DNA of 64,000 bases. Origin: Trogon surrucura. Lineage: Eukaryota > Chordata > Aves > Trogoniformes > Trogonidae. Below, in pieces: positions 11,353 through 23,384 of the stretch. Position numbers and translations under genes: made by a program. The notes beneath the pieces are model-generated. The model had not been told where the DNA came from. It worked only from the letters and a program-made list of their open reading frames with translations, and made no database searches. The stretch covers positions 19,709,001 through 19,773,000 of the forward strand of contig CM036618.1 in NCBI GenBank assembly GCA_020746105.1, given 5' to 3'. How positions within the stretch are numbered: position 1 is the stretch's first letter; each line of letters starts with the position of its first letter.

Positions 11353-13475
11353 TTAGCAAACATACTTTTCAAGTTCTATAATAGTCAAGGAAAGACATCT
11401 GGCTAGGTTTTTCCCATAAAAAAAAAGTGGTGTTTGGCAGTGCTGGGTGTGGGAAACCACATCTTAACTTGAAATCCAAAATGCTGACCTGACACCATTA
11501 GGGTGTAGCTTGTGCTTGGTTACTGGCTGCTTTCATATGCATGCAGATTTTAACTCTATCCCTCCTGACATCATGCTGGAAAATAACCCGACTTGCTTAC
11601 TCAAGGCCAGGTTTTGCCTTCCTGACTCACATCAGCTTCAGCTGAGCAAAGACCTTAACTTGAAACACATGCTAGAAGCTTAAGCTCATGTCCAAAGTTC
11701 ACCACATGTTTATGTGGATCTTCCAACAGGCCACTGAGAAATGTCTTACTCTGGGGTTTTTTTTTTTGTTTGTGAGGGCTTTTTTTCTTGTGGTTTTGTG
11801 TTTTGTCTTGTGTTTTTTTTTTCCCCCCGCTTTTAACAGCTTCAATTGGGCAACTCACCAACCGTGAGGTAAGCTTTACCTGGGAGCAGTATAAGCCCAT
11901 TCAGGTGAAAATTTGAATGAATGCAAGGTATTTATATGACATAGTTGTAAATTCGTCATGTATAAATACACTAGAAGTAGAATTATTGCAGTCACTAATA
12001 TTGCAGGACTTTTCCATGGGCATTTGAAGTTCCCTTGGGATCTTCAATATGTCTCAGAAGTCCAAATTTTGGCTTCACTGCAGTCCACAACCAAACAAAC
12101 CAGTGAAAGCTACTCAAGTGTATTTGTCCCACTTCAGTTTTACTTTCGCCTGCACTGTGAGATGTTGCAGAGAGCTTCTGAACCAACTGCTAAGAAGGAT
12201 TTCAACATTTTCCTTCATCTTTGGGTCGTAGTCAAAGGGACATTATGGCTTCCTTCGAATATAGGAAGGTTAATGATCCTGCAAGAAGCTTAGATAATGC
12301 ATAAAAAAAAAAAAAGCAAAACAAAACCCAACCATTTTTAGATTCTCAAACTATTCCTTAACGTACTTTTTGTTTTCAAATCACTGCCCAAACTAATCCA
12401 CAAAATCTTCCTCCCAAGTGTAAATATGATATTAGAAACACCAATGATTTTAGCATGCTGAACTGTTGCATAAATACGTTAGCAAAAATATTTAAACCAC
12501 AGTTTCACACTCTCTTCCTCTTCCATTCCCTCTCAAAGGTTTTTTGGGTAAAATATGCAGACTTACAAAGTCCCATTAAAGAGAAGCCACCCAGCTAACC
12601 CTGTAATTAAATGCAAAAGAAAAAAAAATAAAATGTGCATGGGGGAAAATCTTTAATTAAAAATCAAAAGTGAAAATTGCATTTCATTTAAAATATTCAC
12701 ATTTTAATTGTTATTTTTTGTATCAGTCTGAACAAACAAACACAACCCCCTAAGACCAGTAATACTTGTAGGAGTACGGCTGTCTTCTAAAAGGCTGGTG
12801 CGCTAAAAAGGGAGAGAGAGGTGTTTGAGTTGCAGATGATGAACTGGTGAATAAAGACACAGCGTAACATGGACAAGGGCACACCAAACTTCTGTGGCAG
12901 GACTCAAAGGTCATCACAGCTGCCAGAATAAGTCCAATTTTAACCAGAAGGCCACACACCTTATTTTGTGGCAATCACTCCCTTAATGCTATGTAATGCA
13001 TCTCTTTCATTTAAAATATATGAATTTGATATTCTCTGTGGACCTGAGCTTGCAACTGCTCTGTTTATGGTAACATATTTGAATTCAAGATGAAAATGAA
13101 CAATCCACTTTATGTTAATAATGAACTCTGTTTCTCTTGCACTGTATAATTTAATATTGAAGTTATTTTCTCTAATCTTTCAAATTGACACAAACACACT
13201 CACTGCAGTTCTCAGCCGCCCCATGCAGTTCTTCAGGGTTCAGAAGACAACTCCTGGGCTCTGGTGAGAGACTTTGCAAGCTCTTAGACAAGGAGACAGA
13301 GGAGACCCATCAGGATTGAGGGGTAAGAACACAACCTAGAGAATTTTGCTTAAAGTATCAGCAACAAAATTAAAGTATTTCTCTTTCAGGGCTTGAGGGA
13401 CTGTAGAGGATCTGCTTCTCAGAAAACTCTTCCTGAATTGTTTTGTGAGCTCAGGCAGAGCATTTCACCCTGGGG

Positions 13476-13498
13476 AAAAAAAAAAAAAAAAAAAAAAA
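13476..13498 (+). repeat. Poly(A) run of 23
   Basis: An uninterrupted A run. No AATAAA is seen in the 40 bp before it and no flanking direct repeat was found, so it is scored only as a homopolymer, not as the tail of a retroposed gene. Confidence 0.8.
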
Positions 13499-14890
13499 GT
13501 GTACATATTTTCAAAATAGTTAAATCTAGAATCTACACTAAATGCCATGGCTGTAGATTACATCAGCTGTGGATATGAGTAACATGATTAACAATACTCA
13601 TATTTTATGTTATCTAAAAGCTCTTTGTTTGCTAACTGCTGAACAAATTGGCATCGGGCAAATGACATTATATATACAGGATCACGGAAATCTAACTTAA
13701 GTTGTGTTATGTGATTCGCACAAAATTTAAAGATCTACCAATGTTATTGGCTGCAATGTCTTATGGATAATTTTTAAAACATGCATTTCACCTAAAAATT
13801 CAGTGTCCCAAAATCTACTGTGTTTTGGCACCCCCAAACTTAATGATATTCTGGATGTGGACTTCTCTGGGTCTGGAACTGCACTGTCATACAAATAAGG
13901 GGCCTGGTCACTGCAGGAGTGCAAGTTGCAGACTTGGCTCTGTTGCTCCAGCATCCCTTGACCCAGGTTAGGCTGTCTCAGGTTAACTCTGATTAATATC
14001 ATTTTATGACAGTGAAAGGAGCACAGTTGCAGAGACCTGTGATGTCTCTTTTTTCAACGTTCCTTTTCATGTTTATAGGAATCAAGGCAACATTAGGAGT
14101 GACCCAGCTGCTCAGCAACAATCACACATCATTCTGGTTTTGATTTTACAGCACACCAAACTAATTTCTTCTGACAAAACTCATGCAGGATCTTTTCTTG
14201 GAATATCCTCTAATTGACCACAGATGGAAGTTGCTATGCGAACTGCAAAGGAAGGCTACTCATTGCTTGCTAAATACGTTTTCTTCTATGTGATCTTCTT
14301 TGTAGAAGACAGATGTGTTACATGTAAATTGTATGCATGCTTGTATTTGCTTGCAAATAAGAGTAGTGCATACAGGAGACATGAACTAAACATGTGTACA
14401 CTTGTCTTTTTTAATGATGTTTTATCTTTTCTTGTTTCTAAAATCTGGTACTTGAGAAAAGTACTTGGGGCAAGGATGATTGAAGAATCTGACAGACCCC
14501 AAAATTTTATGTGAAGCTAATTTACAATAAAATTGCTCAGATGCCAGATTTAATGATTTAATTTTGTGAAACATGCATGAAGATTGTTTTAAAGTATGGC
14601 AAAGATAAAGCTCATTGTTAATTAGAACCAAATGTTGCTTAGGTTGGCACCCTAGTGCTCTCTGATCAGTGTGATGATTAGCCTCAGATATTTTGAACAA
14701 CAGATACTCAAAAGATATTACATTACCTTCCATGTCTAAAGGGGCTTAGTTACAATAAATATTCTCTTCAAGATGCTGTTATTTTCAGTACAGATAGGAA
14801 GGCTTGACTGGACAACAACTGCAGGACTGTATCTAATTCCTTGTGCACAGAAGTAAAAATTAACACTAGCTCTTACAGGGAGACACACAC

Positions 14891-14918
14891 ATTTAATTTA
14901 GCATATTTAATTTAGCAT
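14891..14918. repeat. 14-bp perfect tandem duplication
   Basis: ATTTAATTTAGCAT occurs twice with no spacer. Small replication-slippage event. Confidence 0.85.
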
Positions 14919-15143
14919 TTCACTCTATTCTTTCATTAAAAAGTAACAGATTACGACACACAGGAGTTCAATTTTATGCATATTCGCATCTTTGGAGGAT
15001 TAGCCTGTCATCAAATACCAAAATGGGGCAAAAGTTTTCCTCTATGAAACAAATCCTTTAAAAATTAAGTAATGATGACAGTTACTTTGACATCTATGTT
15101 TTTTAACGTGATAGAAATTTCCTGATAGCCACTGCTGCCTCCT

Positions 15144-15163
15144 GGGTGAGTTCGGGTGAGTTC
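15144..15163. repeat. 10-bp perfect tandem duplication
   Basis: GGGTGAGTTC occurs twice in direct succession. Each unit contains a GGTGAG like a splice donor, but no exon was recognised to its left. Confidence 0.7.
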
Positions 15164-15537
15164 TTCATCCTGGTCATTAGAGAGTGTGTCCGATCAACAC
15201 CCACTGCAAGTTAGCGCTCACAGCAATGATGGGTTCCTTTGCTGTCAGAATGTAGTTCTTTTAATTGAATTTATTTGTTTGCAAAATGAGTTTGTTTTCA
15301 GGACTACAACGAGATATAGTGACCATAAAAATAACTCCAGACTAGTCACTTGGCTGCCTGTGGATTTACTAGTAAACTAAGAAGCAGGAATTTAGCAAGT
15401 GGAAGGCCTGGGCAGAGAGGTGTGGCTTGCAGCTCTTTTAAAAGTAGCCAAGAACATACTTAATTGCATTTCTGCAAGGAATACATTCCAGAAACGTGGG
15501 CTTGCTACCAAGAAAAGTCTGTCAACAACAGAACTGT

Positions 15538-15740
15538 CCTGTGGTTAAGGCACTGAACTGTGACTCAGGATATCTGGGTGCTAGTCACAGTTCAGACACA
15601 GGCTTCCTCTTGACTCACAGCCAATTATTTAATCTTATTTTCCCACAGGTAAATGGAGTAACTACCCCCTCTTTTTTCGCAGGGAGGTTGTGAGAAGAAA
15701 AAAAATTCATTAGTGTGTGCAAGGTCTTCAGAGTAAACTT
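15538..15740 (+). mobile_element. MIR-like CORE-SINE
   Basis: The left end, GTGGTTAAGGCACTGAACTG (15541), fits the tRNA-derived head of MIR/CORE-SINEs including the A-box region. TCTGGGTGCTAGTCACAG stands where the GGTTCGAATCC B box would be and is decayed. The CORE follows as TTGACTCACAGCCAATTATT, TTTCCCACAGGTAAATGGAG and TAACTACCCCC, paralleling the MIR pattern of a 'tgacc...aagttacttaacc', 'cagtttcc...gtaaaatggg' and 'taatag.acctacc' order. It ends with GGGAGGTTGTGAGAAGA and GTGCAAGGTCTTCAGAG. Such elements are ancient and immobile in birds. The subfamily is not determined. Confidence 0.72.
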
Positions 15741-18700
15741 CTTAGGTAAACACTTTGGGAGAGGAATCATATAACCTCTACTGAAAGGGGTAACTCCATT
15801 GTGATCTCAGAGAGTTTCCATAATATTAGATTATATGCAAATCATGGTAAGTGGACCAGAAAAGCCAATAAATAAATAATGCTTCATTTAATCTCATGAT
15901 AGTTGGAAGATCAGACTTCTCTAAATCATATTGTTACTGTTTTGTCATCTGCTGGATTACTGTGTTTTGGTTTGTTTATTTAAAGAAGGCAAAGAAGTTG
16001 CTAGGTGTATCAGTGCTGACCTTCAACTTCAAAAAAATATAATCCAAGGAATACCTTCTAATGTGAAAATTATCTTCAGTGATGAATCATACTGTTTTCA
16101 CATATTTTTTATAGGTGAAAAGCAGAGCAAAGTTCTATGTACACACCAGGAAATGACTGGTAAAAATCTTGGCACCCAGCTTTATCATAGCCTTTATCAT
16201 AGCTTTGTCATCCTTGTGAAGTGGTGGCGAACAAATATAGCTTTATTAGAGTCAATTTTCAACACCTTACTTTGTGTCTTTGACTCCAAAAATTGACTGC
16301 TTGACCATCCTAACCTGCTGTGGTGGGCTATATCTAACCAACATCCTTGTCTGCACACACACAGAACCTGTTGTGGGCAAACAGACACAGAGCCGTGGTT
16401 TGTGAAAGGTTAAATAAGCTCCCCATCAGCTCCAACCTAGCTTGTAGCGCACGTTTCTTACTCAGATAGATGTGCAGCACTTGTGTAAGACAAATTCATT
16501 CTGATATGAGTAGCCAGTACCAAACAGGAGGATAAATCACAACAGCACAAGCTTTATTTTACACCCCTTCTGAAGTTGTCTACCAGAGGTTTGCTCAGGT
16601 TGCAACTCCATCAGTGCAGACAGGTTGATGGAAACTTCCTTAGTCCAGAAAGATTGTAACACCCTGGCTCATGGCAGAGAAGGGGAGCTTGTGACTATCA
16701 ATACTTATCTTTTACCTAATGTGTCATTCTGATAGCTGTATCATCAGATGTTGCCCTATTCCTGTGTCCTCACCAGCCTACTGACAGAAAACGCAGGGAA
16801 AATGGGAATGTTAGTATTAACAGCGTTAACAGCAACACAGAGGACACAGAGCTAAACTGCCAGCGCCTGTGATTCTATGTAGAGAAACAGAAGATATCAA
16901 CTCATGTTACTTTTATTACATCTATTTTTGCTTGTTGGTTGTCTATACAGCCACAGTGGCTGGGACACGGAGCAGGATTCCATCAAAATTCCTTTATTTT
17001 TTAAATAGGAGCTTGGAATAGAAAACTCTGCCTCAGAGGACAAGTTCATGTCTTCCCAGGCATCTATCAAGCAATTCTTCTGTGTCTAAGAAAATGTGTG
17101 GAGAAGGACTTTGAGTGTTTTGATTGAGAGCTTCAAAAATGAGTAAGAAATATTGGCAGGTACAGGACAGAGCACCAGGAAAAGTGGCACAACAGCAATG
17201 ATGAAAGATAAGAAGATGGTAGATAGAACATATCCTTAAAAATTAAGATAACTGTTACAGTGGGGTAGAAAATCAGGAGACAGAGGAGAAAGTAAGGACA
17301 GGGGAGACACAGGTAATATACTACTAGTAAAACTAATAGCCTGAAAAAATACTGTTCAGCCAGACTATAATCAGAGTAGGACAGGAAGAGGAGAGAAATT
17401 CTCTCCCTTACAGTATCTTTATTTTGAATGAGAGCATTAAACTACCTAGTGTGGCATGTTAATTAATTTTTACATTGTTATTTTATTTTACATCACTGTG
17501 CTATTATTCAGACCTGTATATAAAATCTGCAAAAAAGTATGACTGATTGATTGAACTTTCAGATACTTTGTTTGTTTGGTTTTGATTGTTTCTTGCCATA
17601 TGGCTAAGCGTATGTTTAAGCAGTTTTACAGAGGGGAAAAAAATACAACAGTAAACCAACACATGTAGTTCACAGTTAAGAGTTTAAATGACACTGGCAA
17701 TATTTATTAGCTTTCAGTGCAAAACTAATGTTAAAAAAAGTCATATTGACAAGGTACAGTTTAGGGCTGAAAAGACCTGCCTTTAGTTCCCTTTACCTCT
17801 AGAGACACAGGATCCATAGGTTCAGAAAAGAATTAACTTGATTAACTTCAACAATCTAAAATTTAGCTGAGTAGTCTGAAGTGGTTGTACGAGAGAATGT
17901 TCTTCCTCCCATGACAAATGAGTTGCCTCTGAAGAGCTGATTTGCCTGCCCTCTCTGAAACACCTACCTTCAAATGCAAAAAATTACCCCAGGGAGGTGT
18001 CTGCTTCTCCTCTCTGATGACTGACAGAAACTAAGACCTTAAACTGAACTGGACACCCTCCTTCCAGATGACTAAATTTAGGTGTAATCTCAACAATCTC
18101 ATCTAATTTTATAACACTGTCCAGGATGATTGCCAGATATTGCACAATTAAAGCAGAAGAGAACAGAAGCATTCCTTTGTCAGAAGTGAGACAGTAAAGT
18201 GTTTTCTGTTGCTTGTGTTCCCCTTCTTGATGTGTTATTCCTCTGGGTTTTTTTTCAACTTTTTGCATTCATTTCTAGCTAGAAACCATGGCCTGGATTA
18301 GTTTCACCTCATTATAAGCTCTTAAGAGAAGTATTTAAGTTAGGAGCCCTTGCTTCCTGTGCAGATGATCAAAGGAGGTAGATGCTCACATGCCAAGGGC
18401 AGCTGGGATGTGCCAGCCTTGATTTCCAGGTTATGAGGGGATCCCAACGTGAACAGATTCCTAGCCCAGGTTCTGCAGGTAATTGTTTGAGGTTAAATAG
18501 AAAAATACAAGCTTAAGTGATAGCTGTTCATAACAATTTGAATTCATCATCAGTTCAAGGTCTAATGCAGGGAAGCAGTGAAAGAAAGCTTTTAATTCTT
18601 GAAAGAATCAGACCTTTTCCTCTAAACTCCATCTATAAATAGTGGATTAATTGCTTCCCAAAGGGAGAGGTGGTAGTTCATGCTTGACTATGATAACTGA

Positions 18701-20842
18701 AGGTAATCATCCTGATTTTGCCCTACAGCTCCTAATAAGGATGTTTGGAAGTGTAAACCAATGAAAGAAGAAAAAAATCAATAATAGCACAGAACACAAC
18801 TTGTCCCTCCTCCACTACAAAACCAGATGTTGTATTCAAAATGTAGAAGGCATGACAGCTAGGTTATTATTGGCTATTTCTTTCCTGAGAGACTTCAAAA
18901 AGGGGTGAGGATGCTCAAGGATGAGGAGTTCTGTTTGATAGGTATGTGTGTGAGCTTGATCTTCCAGTGGAATCATCAGGAATTAAAGAGCACTTTGAGG
19001 CAGGCTGTTCCAAAGGAACGAGGTGCCTGGTGTTTACTAACCCGAATGAAACCTTTCCCTTTTGGTTTAGAGATAAAAGTCAGAGTTTCATACCAACACT
19101 CAGCTATCAGGAATGTGCTTTTCAAGACTGATAAGTGATGGTTTCTGCACACAACATATGCAGGAGAGCTCAGCTCGTCCTCTTTCAACTCTTGTGGCTT
19201 TGAATCCATAATGAAGCACTTGCAAATTGCTCCACAAAACTACACCGGGGTGAGAACTATGGAAAATCTTGGACAGAGCTCAAAAAATGGCTTTGTCAAG
19301 TAACCAATACAACCAATACAGCATATTTTAAGAGAGAAAGGGGCAGAGGAGGAAAGGAAGAGAAAAAGGCTTTCAAAACATATCAAATGAAGTTTGTTTG
19401 ATAATAATCACTGCAGGTGGGGAAGCTGATTTTAAATGTGAAAATATTTAATATTTTATTGCACACAAATGCTTTCATAAAGTGGTTGTTTGCACATGTG
19501 TGTGTGCATGTGTGTGTGTGTCTGTGTGTGTGTTCATGCACGTGTGCACACATGCAGGGAACAGGAATCTATTGAGTTCCACCAGACCAGACGTCTGCAT
19601 TCTGGAGGACTCATTGCAGCCAATAAATTTGACGAAAACTTTTTTTTATTTTTTATTTTATGAATTCTGCTATAAAAGCTAATCCTCCTTTCTAGACTTA
19701 GCATAATTACAAGACACTATTCTGAGTGCCAAAAATGTCAACTGTAGGTTGCAAACATGGACAAGTTTAAGCAGAACCATATGTTAAAATGCAAGGCAAG
19801 ACCTGAAGTAAGTGAATCAGTTTACCTTTCTCAGAAGAGTCAATTTATAATGCAACCTTAACTCTAAGAAATATTAATGCAGTCAGTGATAAATTACATT
19901 GCTCGATCATTTATTAATAAGCTTCATTGGAAAGAAAGATTTTATCAGTGCTCAAAATTCACTAAGCTACAAGATCACAGATGTTCAGGGTTCTGGAGCC
20001 AGAAACTTAATATTAATGAACTCTCATTAATACCTACTCAACTCATGATATTTTGATCCTGTGAGAAAATTGATGGCCAATAAAAATAAACTCAAGATGT
20101 CTTCCTATTTAGGAAAAAAAAAAGTTTTAAATCCAAGAATGCACACAGTAACCATGATGCAGTAACTAAGATTAGGCAGCTGGAGGCTAAATTTTAACTT
20201 TTTTTTTGCACAGGATGGATTTATTCTGTCACCTAGGCAATTTCAGAGTCTTACTTTGTAGGATTTATATATGCATTCAGACTTAGCAGATGTATTCATG
20301 TGTGGTACATTAACTATGCAAAACTACTTTCCAGGCTATTCTGGATTAGGGTCTTAAAAACAGACCTCTCTGGAAATGAAATCCTCAAAAAAAATAAAAT
20401 CCCATTCATGTCTGAACATTATTCTGCCGTATTTCAAGTGTGAAATCTACTTAAACACATATGGCATTTGAAATGATATAATATGCATTTCTGTGTGAGA
20501 ATGTGCTGGGTTTTAACCCTGCCGTGATGACGAAATGGGGAATGCAAGTGTATTTTGGAGTTGAACTAGGAATACCGAAATTGTCACAGTAGATTAGAAC
20601 AATGATTCCTCTGGTCTACTAGTCTTTCTGAAAGGCGGCCAGCACCAGGTTCTTCAGTGAAAAGCATGCCAATAGGTAGAATCAACACTTAGGAAAAAAC
20701 ATCATCCTTAGAGCAAATGTGTTCTTAAATCAAATATATTTATGTCTTGGTCCCACATCTTTTGTGAAATTCTAAGACATATAATGTAAACATGCAGAAC
20801 TGCACCACAGTTATCGTTATGATACAAGCCCTTGAACAGAAA
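15741..20842. other. Single-copy DNA, no gene seen
   Basis: The longest frame (15931-16296, 121 codons) follows the SINE. It contains a FSDES string reminiscent of Tc1/mariner transposases, but nothing else supports that. Other frames are under 100 codons. The TG repeat at 19.5 kb is the only clear repeat. Confidence 0.5.
19490..19556. repeat. (TG)n microsatellite with ATG/CTG interruptions
   Basis: Alternating TG, with GCATG, TCTG and TTCATGCACG interruptions, ending in GTGCACACATG. Alternating purine-pyrimidine DNA of this kind can take the Z form. The 66-codon frame reading CVCACVCVSVCV through it is an artefact. Confidence 0.85.
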
Positions 20843-20972
20843 CATTCAAGGTCAGGTTGAACTTGGCTCTGAGCAACTTGATCTAGTTGAAAGCGTCCTG
20901 CTCATTGCAGGGCACTTGGACTAGACCTTTAAAGGTTCCCTCTGTCCCAAAATATTCTATGATTCTATAAAT
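20843..20972 (+). mobile_element. CR1 LINE fragment, 3' end only
   Basis: About 130 bp of decayed CR1 tail: TTCAAGGTCAGGTTGAACTT, GAGCAACTTGATCTAGTTGA, then a GTCCTGCTCATTGCAGGGCA hairpin, TTGGACTAGACC, AGGTTCCC and a last ATTCTATGATTCTAT. The CTGCTCATTGCAG loop differs slightly from the CCCATGG type seen at 6.67 kb, suggesting a sister subfamily. Confidence 0.88.
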
Positions 20973-23335
20973 CATTCAGAGAGAAGACAGTAGCCACATT
21001 TTGGCATTTTGTGATATGGTGGTGACCACAGGGACGCTCACTTCCACCTCTCTTCTGGGCTTGCCCTTCTCCACCTCAAAGAGTTTAGGGTTGTGACTGT
21101 CTTGCTACATCCACTCCTACCAAGACAACGTTCACCCTGTGGTGAACATCACTGCAGGTGTGATTTGTTTTAAATCACTATTGTCTCTCAAGCAGAGTTT
21201 TCACCAGTGTCAGCACAGCTGTGGCTGACTCTTTCCCTCATACATTCCAAAAAACTGGTAGATGTGAACATCAGAATTTCTTGTTCTCTGATGTCTTAGT
21301 TCAACAGAAACTTATGCCTGGGCTTCCACACATAGAGTGTGGGATCATCACACACGCTGAGTGCAGGGCTACAAAAGTGGAAGATTAAAGTCTTCTTTCA
21401 ATAGGATAAAGGGAGGTGGCAAAGGCTACCTTTGAAATTGAATTAAAAGATGATGCTGTGACTACGGGTCTACAAAACAATGATAATAAGTTTAATGAGT
21501 TTTATGATAACCTATATCAATTTCAGGTGTTCATGGATATGGACAAAGCATTTTCTCAAGATGTTGACCTTGGAATACCATATTAAATCAATAGACTCAT
21601 TTCCAGGCACCTCTAATAACTGAAAACTTGTTCTGAATAATTGCACAAATGGAAATTTTTACTTAGATATAAACAGCTCTTTCTAAGGGTGTAATAGAAT
21701 CAAATGATTGAATTAAACTATTGAAATAAAGAATTGACTTAGATTGCACAAAGGTCTGTATAGAAGTCTATTGTGCCATCCATAGAGTGCTATTTCATCT
21801 CTAAAATAAAAGACAGGTGTAACAAATAACACAGATATATTACAGCAGAGGAAAAATCAACTTCTTTAACCATATTCTAGCTTTGTATCATCAGCCCACT
21901 GCTCACCATTACAGAAGGACTGGCTGACACTATGCAGACATGGTAATGACAGAAACTTTTCTCAGTTCTGCCTGTATGTACCTATATGCAAATCTAGAGT
22001 AGTCACACTAGGAGAAATCTGGCGTAAAACATGATGAAGTCTGCCATAGCTCAGTGAAGCCACAGCTGAGCGCAGAAGAGATTGAGCACGGGATAGAACC
22101 ATACTCTCTCATGATGCTTCTGAAAATATACAAGGGTCATTTACCCGACTGCCTCTGTGGGACAACTCCAAGCGGAGAATGCACCTACCTGTCATGAAAA
22201 GGGTGAAAGAAACTGTGTTATGTCTTTGCCAGTAGCACAAACTATGCTAGCATGTATTTACTACAGAAAATAAGCATGTCAATAGCAAAGAACCTGGAAA
22301 TCATGCCCAGGATAATGTCTTGAAGAACCTCACAAAATTCCGTTTTGCATTTAAAAGTACTAAGAGCAAAAAGATGATTATTCAGCTAAATTACTGCCTG
22401 TTGCACTTTAACCACTATCAGGTGAGATGCTGGTGCGTTTATCAGTATAGCTGGTAGAGCTTCAAACGTATTTTGCTGTACCCTTTGGAGTGCCTCCAAT
22501 GAGTATGAACCATTCTGATATTTTACAACAGTGCAGCAGCTTGTCAGTGCTTTTTTCTTCTGAACAGCATGAGCGAAGTGCCAAATGATGCTATTGTAAA
22601 ATAAGAGTGTTTCAGCATGTTGAGTAACACAGAGTGGCTGTCGATGTGACGTTGATTAATGACCGTGAAATGTTAAAATGAGATATTGAACATTCAGTCT
22701 TGGATTTTGCATTAATCCAACCAAAAAAATACAACTTACAGAGAAGTGCCAAATTCTAACCAGATGTAAAAAAAAAGAAAGACCATCGTGTTTAGGTATC
22801 TGGCATTTTGTTAACTGATTCCAGCGTGTTTACTAATAAAAGATAAATAAACAAAAATAAAAGATGACAAAGTAGAGAAAAGAAAGCCAAAATGGTCTAC
22901 TGGTATGGAGATTGAGAAAAAAGTCATAGCTCATGCAATACACTTCTGACTTTCTGTTTTAATGAGGTAGATATTTCTTCTACCTGTGTCATAATCTTCC
23001 AAATTATAGCTCTAAAATTTTATTTATCCACTAGACAAACAAAATGTAATGACACATTATCTAATGTTTGCAATGCTCTGGGAAGATATCATATCTGATT
23101 ATAGTTGTTAAAAGATAACGTAGAGGAAAATAGACCCAACGGCACTTTTAAAACTCCAGACTGGAGATGGAAACAGAGAATGAAGACTGGTAAAATGGAA
23201 TATTTTATCTGATGTATGTAAGAAGATTTTCAGATGTACATAAAATAGTATTGCGCACTTCCAAAGCAGTCTGAAATTTGCATATTTAACTGTAAAGATA
23301 TTGAAAAACAAGGTTTTTTATCATTCCAAAACACA

Positions 23336-23384
23336 TTAAAACACAACAACAGCAACAACAAAAAAACAACACAAAAACCAACTC
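23336..23384. repeat. CAA/CAAAA-rich simple sequence
   Basis: Impure CAACAA and ACAAAAA units on the plus strand. Confidence 0.65.

Larger units (their letters stand above)
8206..15540. other. AT-rich single-copy DNA, no gene seen
   Basis: About 7.3 kb without a recognisable interspersed element. Open frames reach 111 codons (11958-12293) but several overlap on both strands and none resembles a known domain. A somewhat GC-richer patch at 10.63-10.92 kb has two overlapping plus frames of 91 and 77 codons, unrecognised. Simple repeats near 11.3 kb, a T-rich run at 11.76-11.82 kb and a poly(A) at 13.48 kb are the visible landmarks. The 12.60-12.72 kb stretch is rich in TAAT and ATTA. Confidence 0.5.

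Noticed and set aside
13393-13498. Poly(A) tail of a processed pseudogene
   Set aside because: No polyadenylation signal in the usual position and no flanking duplication found.
15931-16296. 121-codon frame with FSDES, recalling Tc1/mariner transposase
   Set aside because: A five-residue match with none of the other catalytic or DNA-binding motifs and no inverted repeats.
19482-19682. Cys/Val-rich small protein
   Set aside because: Direct translation of the TG microsatellite.
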